In this document: positions 24,290 to 34,073 of the stretch, piece after piece
Layout: every line of letters starts with the position of its first letter
Numbering within the stretch: position 1 is the first letter of the stretch
From: Pirellulaceae bacterium
GTDB taxonomy: Bacteria; Planctomycetota; Planctomycetia; Pirellulales; Pirellulaceae
Direction of reading: 5' to 3'
DNA length: 64,000 nt
Assembly: GCA_028280445.1 (NCBI GenBank)
Contig: JANQLU010000081.1
Span: 1 to 64,000 of the forward strand
Notes under the pieces: generated by a model
Databases searched by the model: none
What the model was told of the DNA's origin: nothing
The model's input: the letters and a program-made list of their open reading frames with translations, nothing else
Translations under genes and position numbers: made by a program

Positions 24290-24354
24290 ACCGATTCAGT
24301 CACAAACAAAACAGAATTGATGCTCAATACTTTATCTTACCACAGAGAGGCAAA

Positions 24355-26589
24355 TCAGGCGCTCGGTTCATCGAGTGCCGCAACCCGTACAACATTGCCG
24401 CTGACTTCTTTGACGACGACCCTGGTTTTGTTTTCAATCAAACGCCCGTCCGTAATGACATCGACAATGTCGCCACCAAATTGAGCTTTTCCAGTCGGCA
24501 TCAGCGGTGTCAAAGACATTCCCGTTTGTCCAACCAGATGCGACCAATTGACCACCGCTTCACGTTCCTCGAGCTTGACCAATTCTTCGTCGCTGTCCGT
24601 TGGAGGAACGAGCATCAACCGTTTCAATATCGGCATGTTCGGCAACAATTTTCGGAACGCAAACATCGCGACGATGCAACCCAGGCAAGCACCGACAACC
24701 ATCAACATGGAAATTGGCAATTGCCGTAATTCTTCTGAGTTGCGGGGGAGCAAGCCAAATTTTTGAGTTGCCAATATGATCGACGTCACGACTAGCAGCA
24801 ACCCGCCAAATCCAAATACACCAAACCCCGGTAGAACAAACAATTCAATGGCAATGCAAATCAATCCGACAACAAACAGCATGATTTCAAATACTTCTGC
24901 GTTGCCATCGAGAAACTGGCTCCAGAAAAACAGCAGGATCAAAATCACGCCAATGAAACCTGGCACGCCAACGCCTGGTTGCGACATTTCGGATGACAGA
25001 AAAAACATAGCGCCAAACAACAGCCAAAATGCGACCATCGGCGACGCAAGAAAAGTCGCCAAATTTTCGATCCAGCGATCGGCAAGAGTCGGGCTCAACA
25101 ACTCCAACTCGTCATCCGTAATTTGATAGAACGATTTGAGTTGCTCAAAATCATCGACGATATACGTCGCCACATAACAATCCGCTGCCGTTTGAGCATC
25201 GAGTCCCTCCTCAAGAGACAACTCGGTGGTCGGCAACCACTGATCTTTGTCGTCCAACGACTCGTGTTCCACTTTTGAAAGCAAGCGAATCTGCGACGCT
25301 TTATTGCGATACTTGAAAATTTTTAAACTCGGATCGACCATGGCGGCCATCAGTGACCAATCACGTTTTTTTTCTTCGGCTAAATCGCGAATCGCTCCCA
25401 TCAACTCAGTAACCTGCTGTTTATCCAGCTCTTTGTTGTTGCCACCGATCGATGATTTGGAAGTCAACACGAGATGGTCACAGGCCAACGCCACAATCCC
25501 GGCCGCATTAATCGCGTCTTTGGGAACGTAGGCGATCGTTTGCACTTCGCTGGAATCGTACGACGACAAATGCCGGGCCAAACGGATGGCTTCGTTGATG
25601 TCGACTTCAGAAACATCAATTTTCACGATGAGCAGATTATTTTCAGAGTCGTCTTTCCAGCGTTGATTGAGCGCGTTAATAATCCAGCTGACAGTCCGCT
25701 GATCAATCACTCGATCCAGATTGATTTGGATTCCAACCCAATCCTTGCCCAGCGATGGTGCTCCTTCCAACGAATTTTGTTTCAAGGAGAAACGACGGGC
25801 AATATCGCGACGCGACGTAACTCGGTAACGCAACAACTGGTATTCCATCAGTTGGTTGCTGTCGAACAACGGCAAACTTCCAGCGGCCGTGATGGTTTCC
25901 GAACTGTCGACCTGGTTCTCGGATCGCATTTTGTTCAGCGCATCGTTGTTGCCAAAAACATATTTATTATCAACCGTTTGAATACGATGCAACGATTGAT
26001 TGGGATCGACCATAGCGACCGCAAAATCTTCGGGGAAACGAAACCGTTTGCTGGCGATATTGCGATAAGCCCCAACAACAAAATTGTCTACCGTTTCTTC
26101 ATCGATGCCGGCCTGGCCTAACGAAGCGTCCACATGCATCGCAATATGATTGCAAGCCATCGCGACCAAATTGGCGTGCCCCAATAATTCGCTTTTCAAT
26201 TGACTGTCAACTTCGGCGTCGACAACGATTCCCTTGGGACCGGGAATGTAAGCGACGGTTTGAACCCGATTCATTTGAGGGCGAGTCAGAAATCGAGCCA
26301 ACGACAAACAAGCTTCGAATCGGCTGCCACGACCGTTTCGACCGTTGGACGTATCAAACTCTAAAACCAAAACGGGTTTCTGATTGTCTGGAGACGAAAC
26401 CGGCGCCCTTTCTAAATGCCTCAACAATATTTTTTCAACTTGCGCACCCACTTCGCTGGTGATGGGCAGACTCACTTGAACCAACGCTCCATTTCGCAAC
26501 TTGGCCGGAGCCTCATCCTGTTGAGCCAGGCCAGCGCCAGGCGACAATGCGAGGAAAGAAATCAGTAATATCGCGCGATTGATCTTCAT
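24355..26589 (-). CDS. NfeD/ClpP-like membrane protein with two degenerate protease domains
   Basis: A 744-residue protein with a signal peptide, two ClpP/crotonase-like domains in tandem (around residues 40-200 and 290-440), several transmembrane segments (about 540-660, starting FWLLFGAMFFLSSEMSQPGV), and a C-terminal NfeD OB-fold (HLVGQTGMSLTPLMPTGKAQ). In active NfeD proteases a Ser sits in a motif ending SAGxLIALA. Here the second domain has NAAGIVALACDHLVL and the first has GHANLVAMACNHIAM, both without Ser. It is therefore probably an inactive protease-fold scaffold. It is followed by a short NfeD-like gene. Confidence 0.8.
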   Translation of the reverse strand: MKINRAILLISFLALSPGAGLAQQDEAPAKLRNGALVQVSLPITSEVGAQVEKILLRHLERAPVSSPDNQKPVLVLEFDTSNGRNGRGSRFEACLSLARFLTRPQMNRVQTVAYIPGPKGIVVDAEVDSQLKSELLGHANLVAMACNHIAMHVDASLGQAGIDEETVDNFVVGAYRNIASKRFRFPEDFAVAMVDPNQSLHRIQTVDNKYVFGNNDALNKMRSENQVDSSETITAAGSLPLFDSNQLMEYQLLRYRVTSRRDIARRFSLKQNSLEGAPSLGKDWVGIQINLDRVIDQRTVSWIINALNQRWKDDSENNLLIVKIDVSEVDINEAIRLARHLSSYDSSEVQTIAYVPKDAINAAGIVALACDHLVLTSKSSIGGNNKELDKQQVTELMGAIRDLAEEKKRDWSLMAAMVDPSLKIFKYRNKASQIRLLSKVEHESLDDKDQWLPTTELSLEEGLDAQTAADCYVATYIVDDFEQLKSFYQITDDELELLSPTLADRWIENLATFLASPMVAFWLLFGAMFFLSSEMSQPGVGVPGFIGVILILLFFWSQFLDGNAEVFEIMLFVVGLICIAIELFVLPGFGVFGFGGLLLVVTSIILATQKFGLLPRNSEELRQLPISMLMVVGACLGCIVAMFAFRKLLPNMPILKRLMLVPPTDSDEELVKLEEREAVVNWSHLVGQTGMSLTPLMPTGKAQFGGDIVDVITDGRLIENKTRVVVKEVSGNVVRVAALDEPSA

Positions 26590-26787
26590 ACGGGTTATTA
26601 AAATGGCAAAGGTTATCCCGTGGCAGTATTCTACCTAGCCGTTTACAACAAAAATGGCTCAAATAGACTGGTCCGTCGTTGGCCAGCAGTTGCAACTAGA
26701 AAAATTATATTCAGCGCATTGGGTCCGGCAACATTAACATGATTTTTCGTCGGTCTACCCGCTCCTAATGGAACTGATCATTTCGAG

Positions 26788-28170
26788 ATGAGTAGCTTTT
26801 TCAGCAAGAAACAATTCGTTTGGGCTGTGATCCAATTTGTCTGCTTGCTGGCACTGGCGACATTTTGTCTCATGATGCGCGACCGCGGTTCACTGTTTAT
26901 TGCGGGCTTAATTGCCTGGTTTTTGGTCAGTTTTGGCATCTCGGTTTTATATTTAACCAAAACAATTGCGTCTTGGCGAAAAATTCGTGAGGATCTCGAA
27001 ACAACTTTGCAGCGACGGGGGCTGGATCCCCCCGAATCCTCGCTGAATATGGCCGATTGGCAGTTTGTCGAAAAAGGAATCGATCAGCTGAATTCCGCTT
27101 TAAAACAAGGGAATCGCAAGCTGACGCAAAGTGTCGAGCATCTCAATGCCGTCGTCGATGGTATGTCGGACGGTATCGTGGCGATCGACCAAAACCGAAA
27201 CATTTTGTTGGGTAACGATGCCTGCTGGCAAATGCTTTCGCTGTCCCAAGACGACCTGGTTGGTCGCAATCTAATGGAAGTGTGTCGAATTCCTCAATTG
27301 CACGAATTGATCGACGACGCATTGAGAACCGGTGAAACCCATGTCGTTGAATTTGAAACCATCATCGCACCCCGTCGAATTTTGTTGGCTCAAGCGACCA
27401 AACTACGGCATCGAGACGCCAAAGGATTGACCATTGTATTACGCGATGTTACGGAAATTCGACAGTTGGAAACCATGCGACGCGATTTTTTTACCAATGT
27501 CTCGCACGAACTAAAAACACCACTAGCATCGATCAAATTGTACGCCGAAACACTAAAACTGGGCGCCATAAACGATCAGAAAAAAAACCTCTCGTTTGTC
27601 GAGCAAATCGAAATCGCCGCGGATCGACTCAGTGCCCAAATCCAGGACTTGCTGGATTTGTCGCGAGTTGAGTCGGGACAAGCGGTTTTTGACTTGGGCC
27701 CTGTCGATCTCTACGAGGCCTGTAAAAACTGTGTTGAACGATTTGAGTCTTCGGCGCAAGCCTCGGAAATACAAATTCAAATTGAAACACCTGACGAACT
27801 GGTTGTCGCGTTGGCTGACGACGAAGGAATCCAAACCATCCTGGACAATCTGGTCAGTAACGCAATTCGGTACACACCGGCTGGTGGAAAAATCACGCTC
27901 AAGGTCTATAACCGCGATGACCACGCTGTTTTCGAAGTCGCCGATACCGGAATTGGAATTCCTCACGACAAACTCGACCGAGTCTTCGAACGGTTTTATC
28001 GCGTTGACAAAGCTCGATCTCGAGAAGCTGGCGGCTCTGGAATCGGCCTTTCAATCGTCAAGCATCTGGCCCAAACATTGGGCGGCTCGGTCGAGCTCGA
28101 AAGTCGTATCGGACGCGGGAGCAAGTTCCGAATCAATTTGATCGCTGAAAAACCAGACTCGACCGATTGA
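26788..28170 (+). CDS. phoR: Phosphate-regulon sensor histidine kinase
   Basis: A 460-residue protein: two N-terminal transmembrane helices (residues about 8-60) with almost no periplasmic loop, a PAS domain around 115-215 (VDGMSDGIVAIDQNRNILLG), a HisKA domain with the phosphoacceptor His in NVSHELKTPLASIK, and an ATPase domain with DNLVSNAIRYTP, VADTGIGIPHD and GGSGIGLSIVKH. PhoR phosphorylates PhoB when phosphate is low. The short loop fits PhoR, which senses through PstSCAB/PhoU. The pst operon follows within 170 bases and phoB closes the cluster. Confidence 0.9.
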   Translation: MSSFFSKKQFVWAVIQFVCLLALATFCLMMRDRGSLFIAGLIAWFLVSFGISVLYLTKTIASWRKIREDLETTLQRRGLDPPESSLNMADWQFVEKGIDQLNSALKQGNRKLTQSVEHLNAVVDGMSDGIVAIDQNRNILLGNDACWQMLSLSQDDLVGRNLMEVCRIPQLHELIDDALRTGETHVVEFETIIAPRRILLAQATKLRHRDAKGLTIVLRDVTEIRQLETMRRDFFTNVSHELKTPLASIKLYAETLKLGAINDQKKNLSFVEQIEIAADRLSAQIQDLLDLSRVESGQAVFDLGPVDLYEACKNCVERFESSAQASEIQIQIETPDELVVALADDEGIQTILDNLVSNAIRYTPAGGKITLKVYNRDDHAVFEVADTGIGIPHDKLDRVFERFYRVDKARSREAGGSGIGLSIVKHLAQTLGGSVELESRIGRGSKFRINLIAEKPDSTD

Positions 28171-28235
28171 CTTCATCAAATTTTTGTCACTAAATATCGA
28201 TAATCGGATTTAATGGCGGACTAAGCTCCCATGCA

Positions 28236-28263
28236 TTCACATTATCTTCATGATTTATTAACA
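28236..28263 (+). promoter_or_regulatory. Candidate Pho box before pstS
   Basis: Three related hexamers TTCACA (28236), TTCATG (28247) and TTAACA (28258) start exactly 11 bases apart. That spacing and the TTAACA-like form match the direct repeats bound by PhoB/PhoP. The site lies 73-100 bases before pstS, a good distance for an activator. Confidence 0.65.
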
Positions 28264-28335
28264 TTCCAGATGTATTATCAAGGTTCGAATTGAGCAAATT
28301 TCACTGGGGATTTCAAAGAGTATTTGGGAAAAATC

Positions 28336-29397
28336 ATGAACACAAAAGGACTGTTTGCATTAGCTTTGTCGTTTGCAATCGGGTTGTTGATTGCAGGTTG
28401 TGAAAAGACAAATAAAACAGACAAAAATAAAGGCAGCGGCAACAAAGCCGCCGCGGCTCTCAAAGGTGAAATCAAAGTCGAAGGTTCCAGCACGGTTGAA
28501 CCGATTACTTTGGTTGCCAAGAAAAAATTTGCAGGCGTATATCCAAATGTTAATGTTTCCGTCGCAGGAAATGGCTCGTCAAATGGCTTCAAAGCGTTGG
28601 CAGCAAAAGAGTGTGATTTCTCTGACGCCTCTCGCCCCATCAAAGACAAAGAAGTCAAAAAATGTAAAGACGCGGGTGTCGAGTTTATCGAAATACCAGT
28701 CGCTTACGATGGGCTGACCATTGTTGTGAATCCGAAAAACGACTTTGTTAAACAATTAACCGTCGATCAATTAAAAAAGATTTTCCGAAATGACATGGCC
28801 GTGAAAACCTGGAAAGACCTTGATGATAAATGGCCAAAAAAACAAATCGACATCTTTGCTCCCGGCACATCCTCTGGAACCCACGACTATTTCATGGAAG
28901 TCGTTGACAAAGGTAAAAAGTCTGGAATGCGTGCGAATGATGGCCAAACGCAATTGAGCGAAGACGACAAAATCCTGGTTGACGGCGTCAAAAAAAACGA
29001 ATTCGCAATTGGATTTTTCGGATACTCGTACTACGAAGCGAACAAAGAATCGCTGCGTGCTGTCCCGATCGTCAACGGTGCCGGAAAGGCCGTCACGCCC
29101 ACGATTGAAACGATCGAATCTGGCGAATACGCTCCATTCAGTCGTCCGCTGTTTATCTATGTCAACAAAGAGTCGTATGACAAAAACGAAGTTCGTGAAT
29201 TCGTCGACTTCTTCCTGGACAACATCAACGACATCGTCAAAGAGTCTGGCTATGTTGCACTGCCTAAAGAAGTTTACTCGACAGCACAAGCTCACCTCGA
29301 TAAAGGTTTGACAGGCACACACTACCTGGACGACAAAGGTGAAAAACGCTCTGGTAGCGTTGTGGACATTTACAAAGAAGCTAACTTGCCCAAATAA
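28336..29397 (+). CDS. pstS: Phosphate-binding lipoprotein of the Pst transporter
   Basis: A 353-residue lipoprotein: signal peptide with lipobox LIAGC (Cys at residue 20), then a Lys-rich linker and the phosphate-binding domain. IKVEGSSTVEPI, GNGSSNGFKAL and DFSDASRPIKD are the strand-turn motifs that bind phosphate in the PstS family, and APGTSSGTHDYF lines up with the second binding loop. ATG 28336 is preferred over the TTG at 28324. It delivers phosphate to PstCA. It is the first gene of the transporter set. Confidence 0.9.
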   Translation: MNTKGLFALALSFAIGLLIAGCEKTNKTDKNKGSGNKAAAALKGEIKVEGSSTVEPITLVAKKKFAGVYPNVNVSVAGNGSSNGFKALAAKECDFSDASRPIKDKEVKKCKDAGVEFIEIPVAYDGLTIVVNPKNDFVKQLTVDQLKKIFRNDMAVKTWKDLDDKWPKKQIDIFAPGTSSGTHDYFMEVVDKGKKSGMRANDGQTQLSEDDKILVDGVKKNEFAIGFFGYSYYEANKESLRAVPIVNGAGKAVTPTIETIESGEYAPFSRPLFIYVNKESYDKNEVREFVDFFLDNINDIVKESGYVALPKEVYSTAQAHLDKGLTGTHYLDDKGEKRSGSVVDIYKEANLPK

Positions 29398-29417
29398 GTT
29401 TCAAAATACAACTGGCA

Positions 29418-29443
29418 GCTCCGTCGTTGAGCACGGAGCTGTC
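29418..29443 (+). terminator. Hairpin between pstS and pstC
   Basis: CAGCTCCGT (29418-29426) pairs perfectly with ACGGAGCTG (29435-29443), with CCTTTTTG soon after. As in other binding-protein-dependent transporters, such a hairpin could stop part of the transcripts or protect the pstS mRNA, so that PstS is made in excess over the membrane parts. Confidence 0.6.
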
Positions 29444-29476
29444 ACCTTTTTGAAACGGCCTCATGAAATAACTTGA

Positions 29477-30478
29477 ATGGCAAAAAATTCCAATCTACTC
29501 ACTGCCGAAGGTTTGGATCGCAGTAAGATCCAAATTCGATCGTCCGTTGCCAGTAATAATTGGCAACGTTTTGTCGTCGGTATCCTGACTATCTGCTCAC
29601 TGGTCTCCATTGCGACAACGATCGGCATTGTGACCATTTTGCTGCTGGAATCGTCAAAGTTTTTTGGCACCCATCAAGTCGAATTGTTGGGTCAAGAGCA
29701 AGAGGTCGACGTCAACGTTGGCGAGTTTATCACGTCATCACAATGGAATCTCGACGCAATTACCGGAGACAAGGTTGAATATGGGATTCGCGGACTGGTC
29801 ATCGGAACGTTAAAGATCACGGTTGTCGCGATGTTCGTGGCACTGCCGCTGGGGTTGATCACCGCGGTTTATCTCAGCGAATACGCTTCTCAGCGAAAAC
29901 GAGCGATTATCAAACCGGTACTGGAAATCCTTGCCGGTATTCCAACGGTAGTGCTTGGGTTTTTTGCACTCAAATTTATCACCCCTTATGTGTTACCACT
30001 GTTTGGTGAATTTAAATCAACCAATTCGGCTTCGGCTGGAATTGCTGTCGGAATATTGTGTATCCCATTGGTGACGTCGTTGGCCGAAGACGCGCTTCGA
30101 GCCGTCCCCAAAAGCCTTCGCGAAGGCGCCTACGGACTCGGTTCCACTCGGCTCGAGGTGACCTGGAAAGTCGTGGTGCCAGCGGCTTTGTCTGGAATCA
30201 TTTCGGCGTTCCTGCTGGCGCTGTCACGCGCCGTTGGTGAAACGATGGTGGTCGCGTTAGCGGCGGGAACCTCCGTCAACTCGTCACTGGATATCCGGGA
30301 ATCGGCACAAACCATGACCGGTTCGATTGTTCACACGATTCAAAGCGAAAATATTTCTCCCGGTGATTTGAGTTATTACTCGATGTACGTTGTTGCGATG
30401 ACGCTGTTTCTGATCACATTTGGAATCACGTTGATCGGACAAATTATTCGATTGCGTTATCGGGAAATTTATCAATAG
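29477..30478 (+). CDS. pstC: Phosphate ABC transporter permease PstC
   Basis: A 333-residue inner-membrane protein with six predicted helices. The permease signature, which binds the ATPase, is visible as EDALRAVPKSLREGAYGLGS (about residues 203-222), and the segments LEILAGIPTVVLGFFAL and SRAVGETMVVALAAG are typical of PstC. It forms the channel with PstA. No clear ribosome site precedes ATG 29477. Confidence 0.9.
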   Translation: MAKNSNLLTAEGLDRSKIQIRSSVASNNWQRFVVGILTICSLVSIATTIGIVTILLLESSKFFGTHQVELLGQEQEVDVNVGEFITSSQWNLDAITGDKVEYGIRGLVIGTLKITVVAMFVALPLGLITAVYLSEYASQRKRAIIKPVLEILAGIPTVVLGFFALKFITPYVLPLFGEFKSTNSASAGIAVGILCIPLVTSLAEDALRAVPKSLREGAYGLGSTRLEVTWKVVVPAALSGIISAFLLALSRAVGETMVVALAAGTSVNSSLDIRESAQTMTGSIVHTIQSENISPGDLSYYSMYVVAMTLFLITFGITLIGQIIRLRYREIYQ

Positions 30479-30489
30479 AGACACTCATC

Positions 30490-31707
30490 GTGAAAAAACA
30501 TTCGGCCAATCAGAAACGCGAAGGACGACGAAAATTATTCAATACGTCGTTCAGCGTGATCAGTTTGTTGGTGGCGAGTCTGGCAATTGTCGTGCTGGTC
30601 ATGTTGATCAGCAGCATTTTTGTGACCGGCGGTGGCGCGCTCAGTTTCAGTTTTTTGACACATGACTATGTCGAAACGCAAGACGACCCGGCCGCAGCGG
30701 GATCTGGTGTCAAACAAGCGGTCATCGGTACGACGATTTTGTGTTTGATTTGCGGCGCCGTCGCTTTGCCGATCGGAATCGGCACGGCGATATTCCTCGA
30801 AGAGTTTAAACCACGCAAAAAAATCTTTCGATTCTTTCACAGTTTTATTCAGCTGAATATTAACAATTTGGCCGGAGTTCCATCGGTCGTCTACGGCATG
30901 TTGGGGCTTACCGCGTTTGTCTACATGTTCAGTGTTTTTGGACGAGTCGAAGTCGACAAACCGGCGAAAATCGAAGCGGGGATTTCATACTCGTATCAGG
31001 TAAAAACACTTGCCAATACCTGGGTCACCCTTCCTTGCACCGACAAAACGGTTCAAAAACTGATCCCGACGGAACTGCCTCCAGGCACTATCGCCATGGA
31101 TCAGGACGGCAATGAATTCGAGCTGCGTGTACTGGCAGCGGGCGCGGCCAGACCGACCGATCCGGTCGAGAAACAGCGCACGATCAAATCGAATGCACTC
31201 ATTTCCCAGATTTCCGCAAAAAAACCGTACTACTTTCGACTTCCGTTTGGTAAAAGCGTGTTGGCAGCTGCGTTGACATTGGCGTTGGTGATTTTGCCGA
31301 TCGTGATCATTGCGGCCCAAGAAGCAATACGTGCGGTTCCCGGTTCTTTGCGAGAAGCCGCATTTGGAATGGGAACAACTCGATGGCAGATGATTCGTGA
31401 AACGGTTTTACCATCGGCGACTCCGGGAATCATGACGGGGGCCATTTTGTCCATGAGCCGTGCCATTGGCGAAGCGGCGCCAATCCTTGTCATCATGGGT
31501 GCGATCAAAGCCGATGCTTATACCAACTTGATGGAAAAAACAACAACGATGCCAGTTTTGATCTATGGAATGGCTAGTCATTCCAACAACGGATACGAAC
31601 CGTTGGCTGCGGCAGCGATTATCATCTTGCTCGTCGTGTTGTTGTTGATCAATTCGTTTGCAGTCTTTTTTCGATATCGCGCAGAGAAAAAATACAAATT
31701 GGCATAA
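30490..31707 (+). CDS. pstA: Phosphate ABC transporter permease PstA
   Basis: A 405-residue protein starting at GTG 30490, eleven bases after pstC. The permease signature QEAIRAVPGSLREAAFGMGT (about residues 277-296) and SRAIGEAAPILVIMGAI are present, and NNLAGVPSVVYGMLGL resembles PstA. It is about 110 residues longer than usual because of a soluble insertion at about residues 155-250 (SYSYQVKTLANTWVTLPCTD onwards) between two membrane helices, probably outside the cytoplasm. The function of the insertion is unknown. Confidence 0.85.
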   Translation: MKKHSANQKREGRRKLFNTSFSVISLLVASLAIVVLVMLISSIFVTGGGALSFSFLTHDYVETQDDPAAAGSGVKQAVIGTTILCLICGAVALPIGIGTAIFLEEFKPRKKIFRFFHSFIQLNINNLAGVPSVVYGMLGLTAFVYMFSVFGRVEVDKPAKIEAGISYSYQVKTLANTWVTLPCTDKTVQKLIPTELPPGTIAMDQDGNEFELRVLAAGAARPTDPVEKQRTIKSNALISQISAKKPYYFRLPFGKSVLAAALTLALVILPIVIIAAQEAIRAVPGSLREAAFGMGTTRWQMIRETVLPSATPGIMTGAILSMSRAIGEAAPILVIMGAIKADAYTNLMEKTTTMPVLIYGMASHSNNGYEPLAAAAIIILLVVLLLINSFAVFFRYRAEKKYKLA

Positions 31708-31710
31708 CAA

Positions 31711-32544
31711 ATGAGTTCAACTGTGGATAATTCGAAATCGCGTGAGGTTCAACAGGGAGCAACGGCTGTTTCCGATCAAACGAAACCGTTAGAAAACGCG
31801 ATCGAAGTGAAAAATTTCAATGCCTACTACGGCGATTTTCAAGCGTTGTTTGACATCAATCTGAAAATGCCGGTCAAACGGGTCACCGGATTCATCGGCC
31901 CCAGCGGTTGTGGCAAAAGCACGCTATTGAAATGGATCAACCGGATGAACGATGTTGTCGATTCGGCAAGTGCGACTGGCAATATCACCATTGGTTCGAC
32001 CGACGTGCTGGCCAAAACAACGGATGTCGTCGCGCTGCGTCGAGACGTTGGAATCGTATTTCAAAAACCAAACCCATTCCCAAAATCCATTTACGACAAC
32101 GTCGCGTTCGGACCTCGCCTCCATTTCAAGATCAGCAAATCGGACCTCGGTGATTTGGTGGAATGGTCGCTCCGCAAAGCGGCATTGTGGGACGAAGTCA
32201 AAGATCGTCTCAAAAAATCAGCATTGGGACTCAGCGGAGGGCAACAACAACGACTCTGTATCGCTCGAGCGATCGCCGTCGGTCCAAAAATCCTGTTGAT
32301 GGACGAGCCGTGTTCGGCCTTGGATCCGGCTTCCACCACCCGCGTCGAAGACCTCATTTTTGAATTGCGTGAACAGTATTCAATCGTGATGGTCACCCAC
32401 AATATGCAACAGGCCTCACGCTGTACCGACATCACTGCATTTTTCTACCAGGGGAAAATTGTCGAATATGGGCCGACACTCGATTTGTTCACACGGCCTA
32501 AAGAAAAACAAACAGAAGATTATGTATCAGGAAAATTTGGATAA
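31711..32544 (+). CDS. pstB: Phosphate ABC transporter ATPase PstB
   Basis: A 277-residue ATPase of normal length. Walker [10 protein letters not shown] (about residues 64-72), the ABC signature [14 protein letters not shown], Walker [14 protein letters not shown] and the switch His in [10 protein letters not shown] are all present. It energises PstCA. The ATG is three bases after the pstA stop, so they are translated together. Confidence 0.95.
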   Translation: MSSTVDNSKSREVQQGATAVSDQTKPLENAIEVKNFNAYYGDFQALFDINLKMPVKRVTGFIGPSGCGKSTLLKWINRMNDVVDSASATGNITIGSTDVLAKTTDVVALRRDVGIVFQKPNPFPKSIYDNVAFGPRLHFKISKSDLGDLVEWSLRKAALWDEVKDRLKKSALGLSGGQQQRLCIARAIAVGPKILLMDEPCSALDPASTTRVEDLIFELREQYSIVMVTHNMQQASRCTDITAFFYQGKIVEYGPTLDLFTRPKEKQTEDYVSGKFG

Positions 32545-32549
32545 CGGAC

Positions 32550-33236
32550 ATGTCGAAACACTTTGAACGCGATTTGGAAAATATTCATGTGCAGGTGCTT
32601 TCGATGTTTGCCGTCGTTGAAAAAATGATTGACGACAGCGTTCGAGCATTTTGCGACCAACGCACCGAACTGGCCAGCGAAGTGATCGCGACGGACGAAA
32701 AAGTAAACGCTTTCGACGTCGCTATCGAAGAAGAATGCCTGAAAGTTTTGGCACTTCACCAACCCGTGGCGCGAAATCTTCGTCGCGTGACGACGATGCT
32801 CAAAATCAATTCCGATCTCGAACGCATCGCGGATTTGGCTTGCAACATTGCCGAACGTGCACTGGCCATGCAAGAAACTCCTTATTTTCCAATTCCCGAT
32901 CAACTGACCACGATGGCGTCCGATGCCACCGAAATGGTTCGGCTGGCTCTGAATTCATTTGTCGATCTGAACGTTGATCTTGCCAAAGAAGTGATCCTGA
33001 TCGACCAAAAAGTTGACTCGGCAAATCGCGACGTCATTAACGAACTGCGCGAGTTGATGGTTTCCGAACCCAATCAAGTGGCTCCGGCGCTGCACTGTTT
33101 TTCAGCGTCGCGTCACCTGGAGCGAATCGGAGACCTCGCAGAAAACATCGCCGAAGATGTGATTTACATGGTAGCTGGAGACATTATTCGTCACCAACAT
33201 CGATCGTATATTGAAAAACCTCACGAGGAGATTTGA
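32550..33236 (+). CDS. phoU: Phosphate-signalling regulator PhoU
   Basis: A 228-residue all-helical protein made of two similar three-helix bundles. The family motif E/D-x-x-x-D appears twice, in VIATDEKVNAFDVAIEEECL and in VILIDQKVDSANRDVINELR, the metal-cluster sites of PhoU. It couples the Pst transporter state to PhoR and normally keeps the regulon off. It starts five bases after pstB. Confidence 0.9.
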   Translation: MSKHFERDLENIHVQVLSMFAVVEKMIDDSVRAFCDQRTELASEVIATDEKVNAFDVAIEEECLKVLALHQPVARNLRRVTTMLKINSDLERIADLACNIAERALAMQETPYFPIPDQLTTMASDATEMVRLALNSFVDLNVDLAKEVILIDQKVDSANRDVINELRELMVSEPNQVAPALHCFSASRHLERIGDLAENIAEDVIYMVAGDIIRHQHRSYIEKPHEEI

Positions 33237-33237
33237 A

Positions 33238-33948
33238 ATGCCACGTACTAAAGTTCTGATTGTCGAAGACGATAACTCTTTGGCAAATGTCCTGCAGTAC
33301 AATCTGGAGCAAAGCGGTTATAACGTGACCGTTTCACACGACGGTCAGGACGCAATCAATCAGGCTCGCCTGAAATTGCCTGACATCATTTTGCTGGATG
33401 TCATGATCCCGGTGATTGATGGAATCGAAGTTTGCAAACGACTCCGAGCCATCCCCGAAACACAAAACGCCGTGATCATCATGCAAACGGCCAAAAGCGA
33501 AGAATCGGATCAGTTGGTCGGATTTAACGTTGGCGCAGACGATTATGTCGTCAAACCGTTTAGCGTCAAAATCTTGATGGAACGCATCAAAACACTGGAT
33601 CGACGTCGAAAACGACAAATTTCTTTTGAAAACGAAATCGTCTCGTCAGGCGGCATTGCCATCGATCGACTCAAACATCGCGTGACTGTCAATGAAGAAC
33701 CGGTTGATCTGACGCCCAGCGAATTCCGTTTGTTGGAAACGCTGATCCGTCAGCCAGGTCGAGCTTTTGATCGCTCGGAATTGATTGATGCGGCACTCGG
33801 CGAAGACACGTTGGTCTTGGAACGCACGATCGATGTTCATATTCGATCGTTGCGTAAAAAACTGGGCTCAGTGGCCGACGCGATTCAAACCGTACGCGGG
33901 GTTGGTTATCGATTCCGAGAATCCCGCGCCAACGAAACGGTAAGTTAA
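33238..33948 (+). CDS. phoB: Phosphate-regulon response regulator
   Basis: A 236-residue protein: receiver domain with acidic pair E10-D11-D12, phosphoacceptor D54 (ILLDVMIP) and conserved Lys in YVVKPFS, then an OmpR-type winged-helix domain (residues about 135-232) with the recognition region RTIDVHIRSLRKKLG. ATG 33238 has GAGGAG ahead. It is phosphorylated by PhoR and should bind the Pho box before pstS. The gene sits last in the cluster. Confidence 0.9.
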   Translation: MPRTKVLIVEDDNSLANVLQYNLEQSGYNVTVSHDGQDAINQARLKLPDIILLDVMIPVIDGIEVCKRLRAIPETQNAVIIMQTAKSEESDQLVGFNVGADDYVVKPFSVKILMERIKTLDRRRKRQISFENEIVSSGGIAIDRLKHRVTVNEEPVDLTPSEFRLLETLIRQPGRAFDRSELIDAALGEDTLVLERTIDVHIRSLRKKLGSVADAIQTVRGVGYRFRESRANETVS

Positions 33949-34073
33949 TTCCGTCAATTTCAACAATATTTTAGCTTTGGACGTTGTCGTTTCCGCGTCT
34001 CGTGTAGTCACCCGGTGTTTTGTCTCGTTACAATAAGAGACAAATTTGCGGAGTCTGTTGACGCGAGCGTGTT

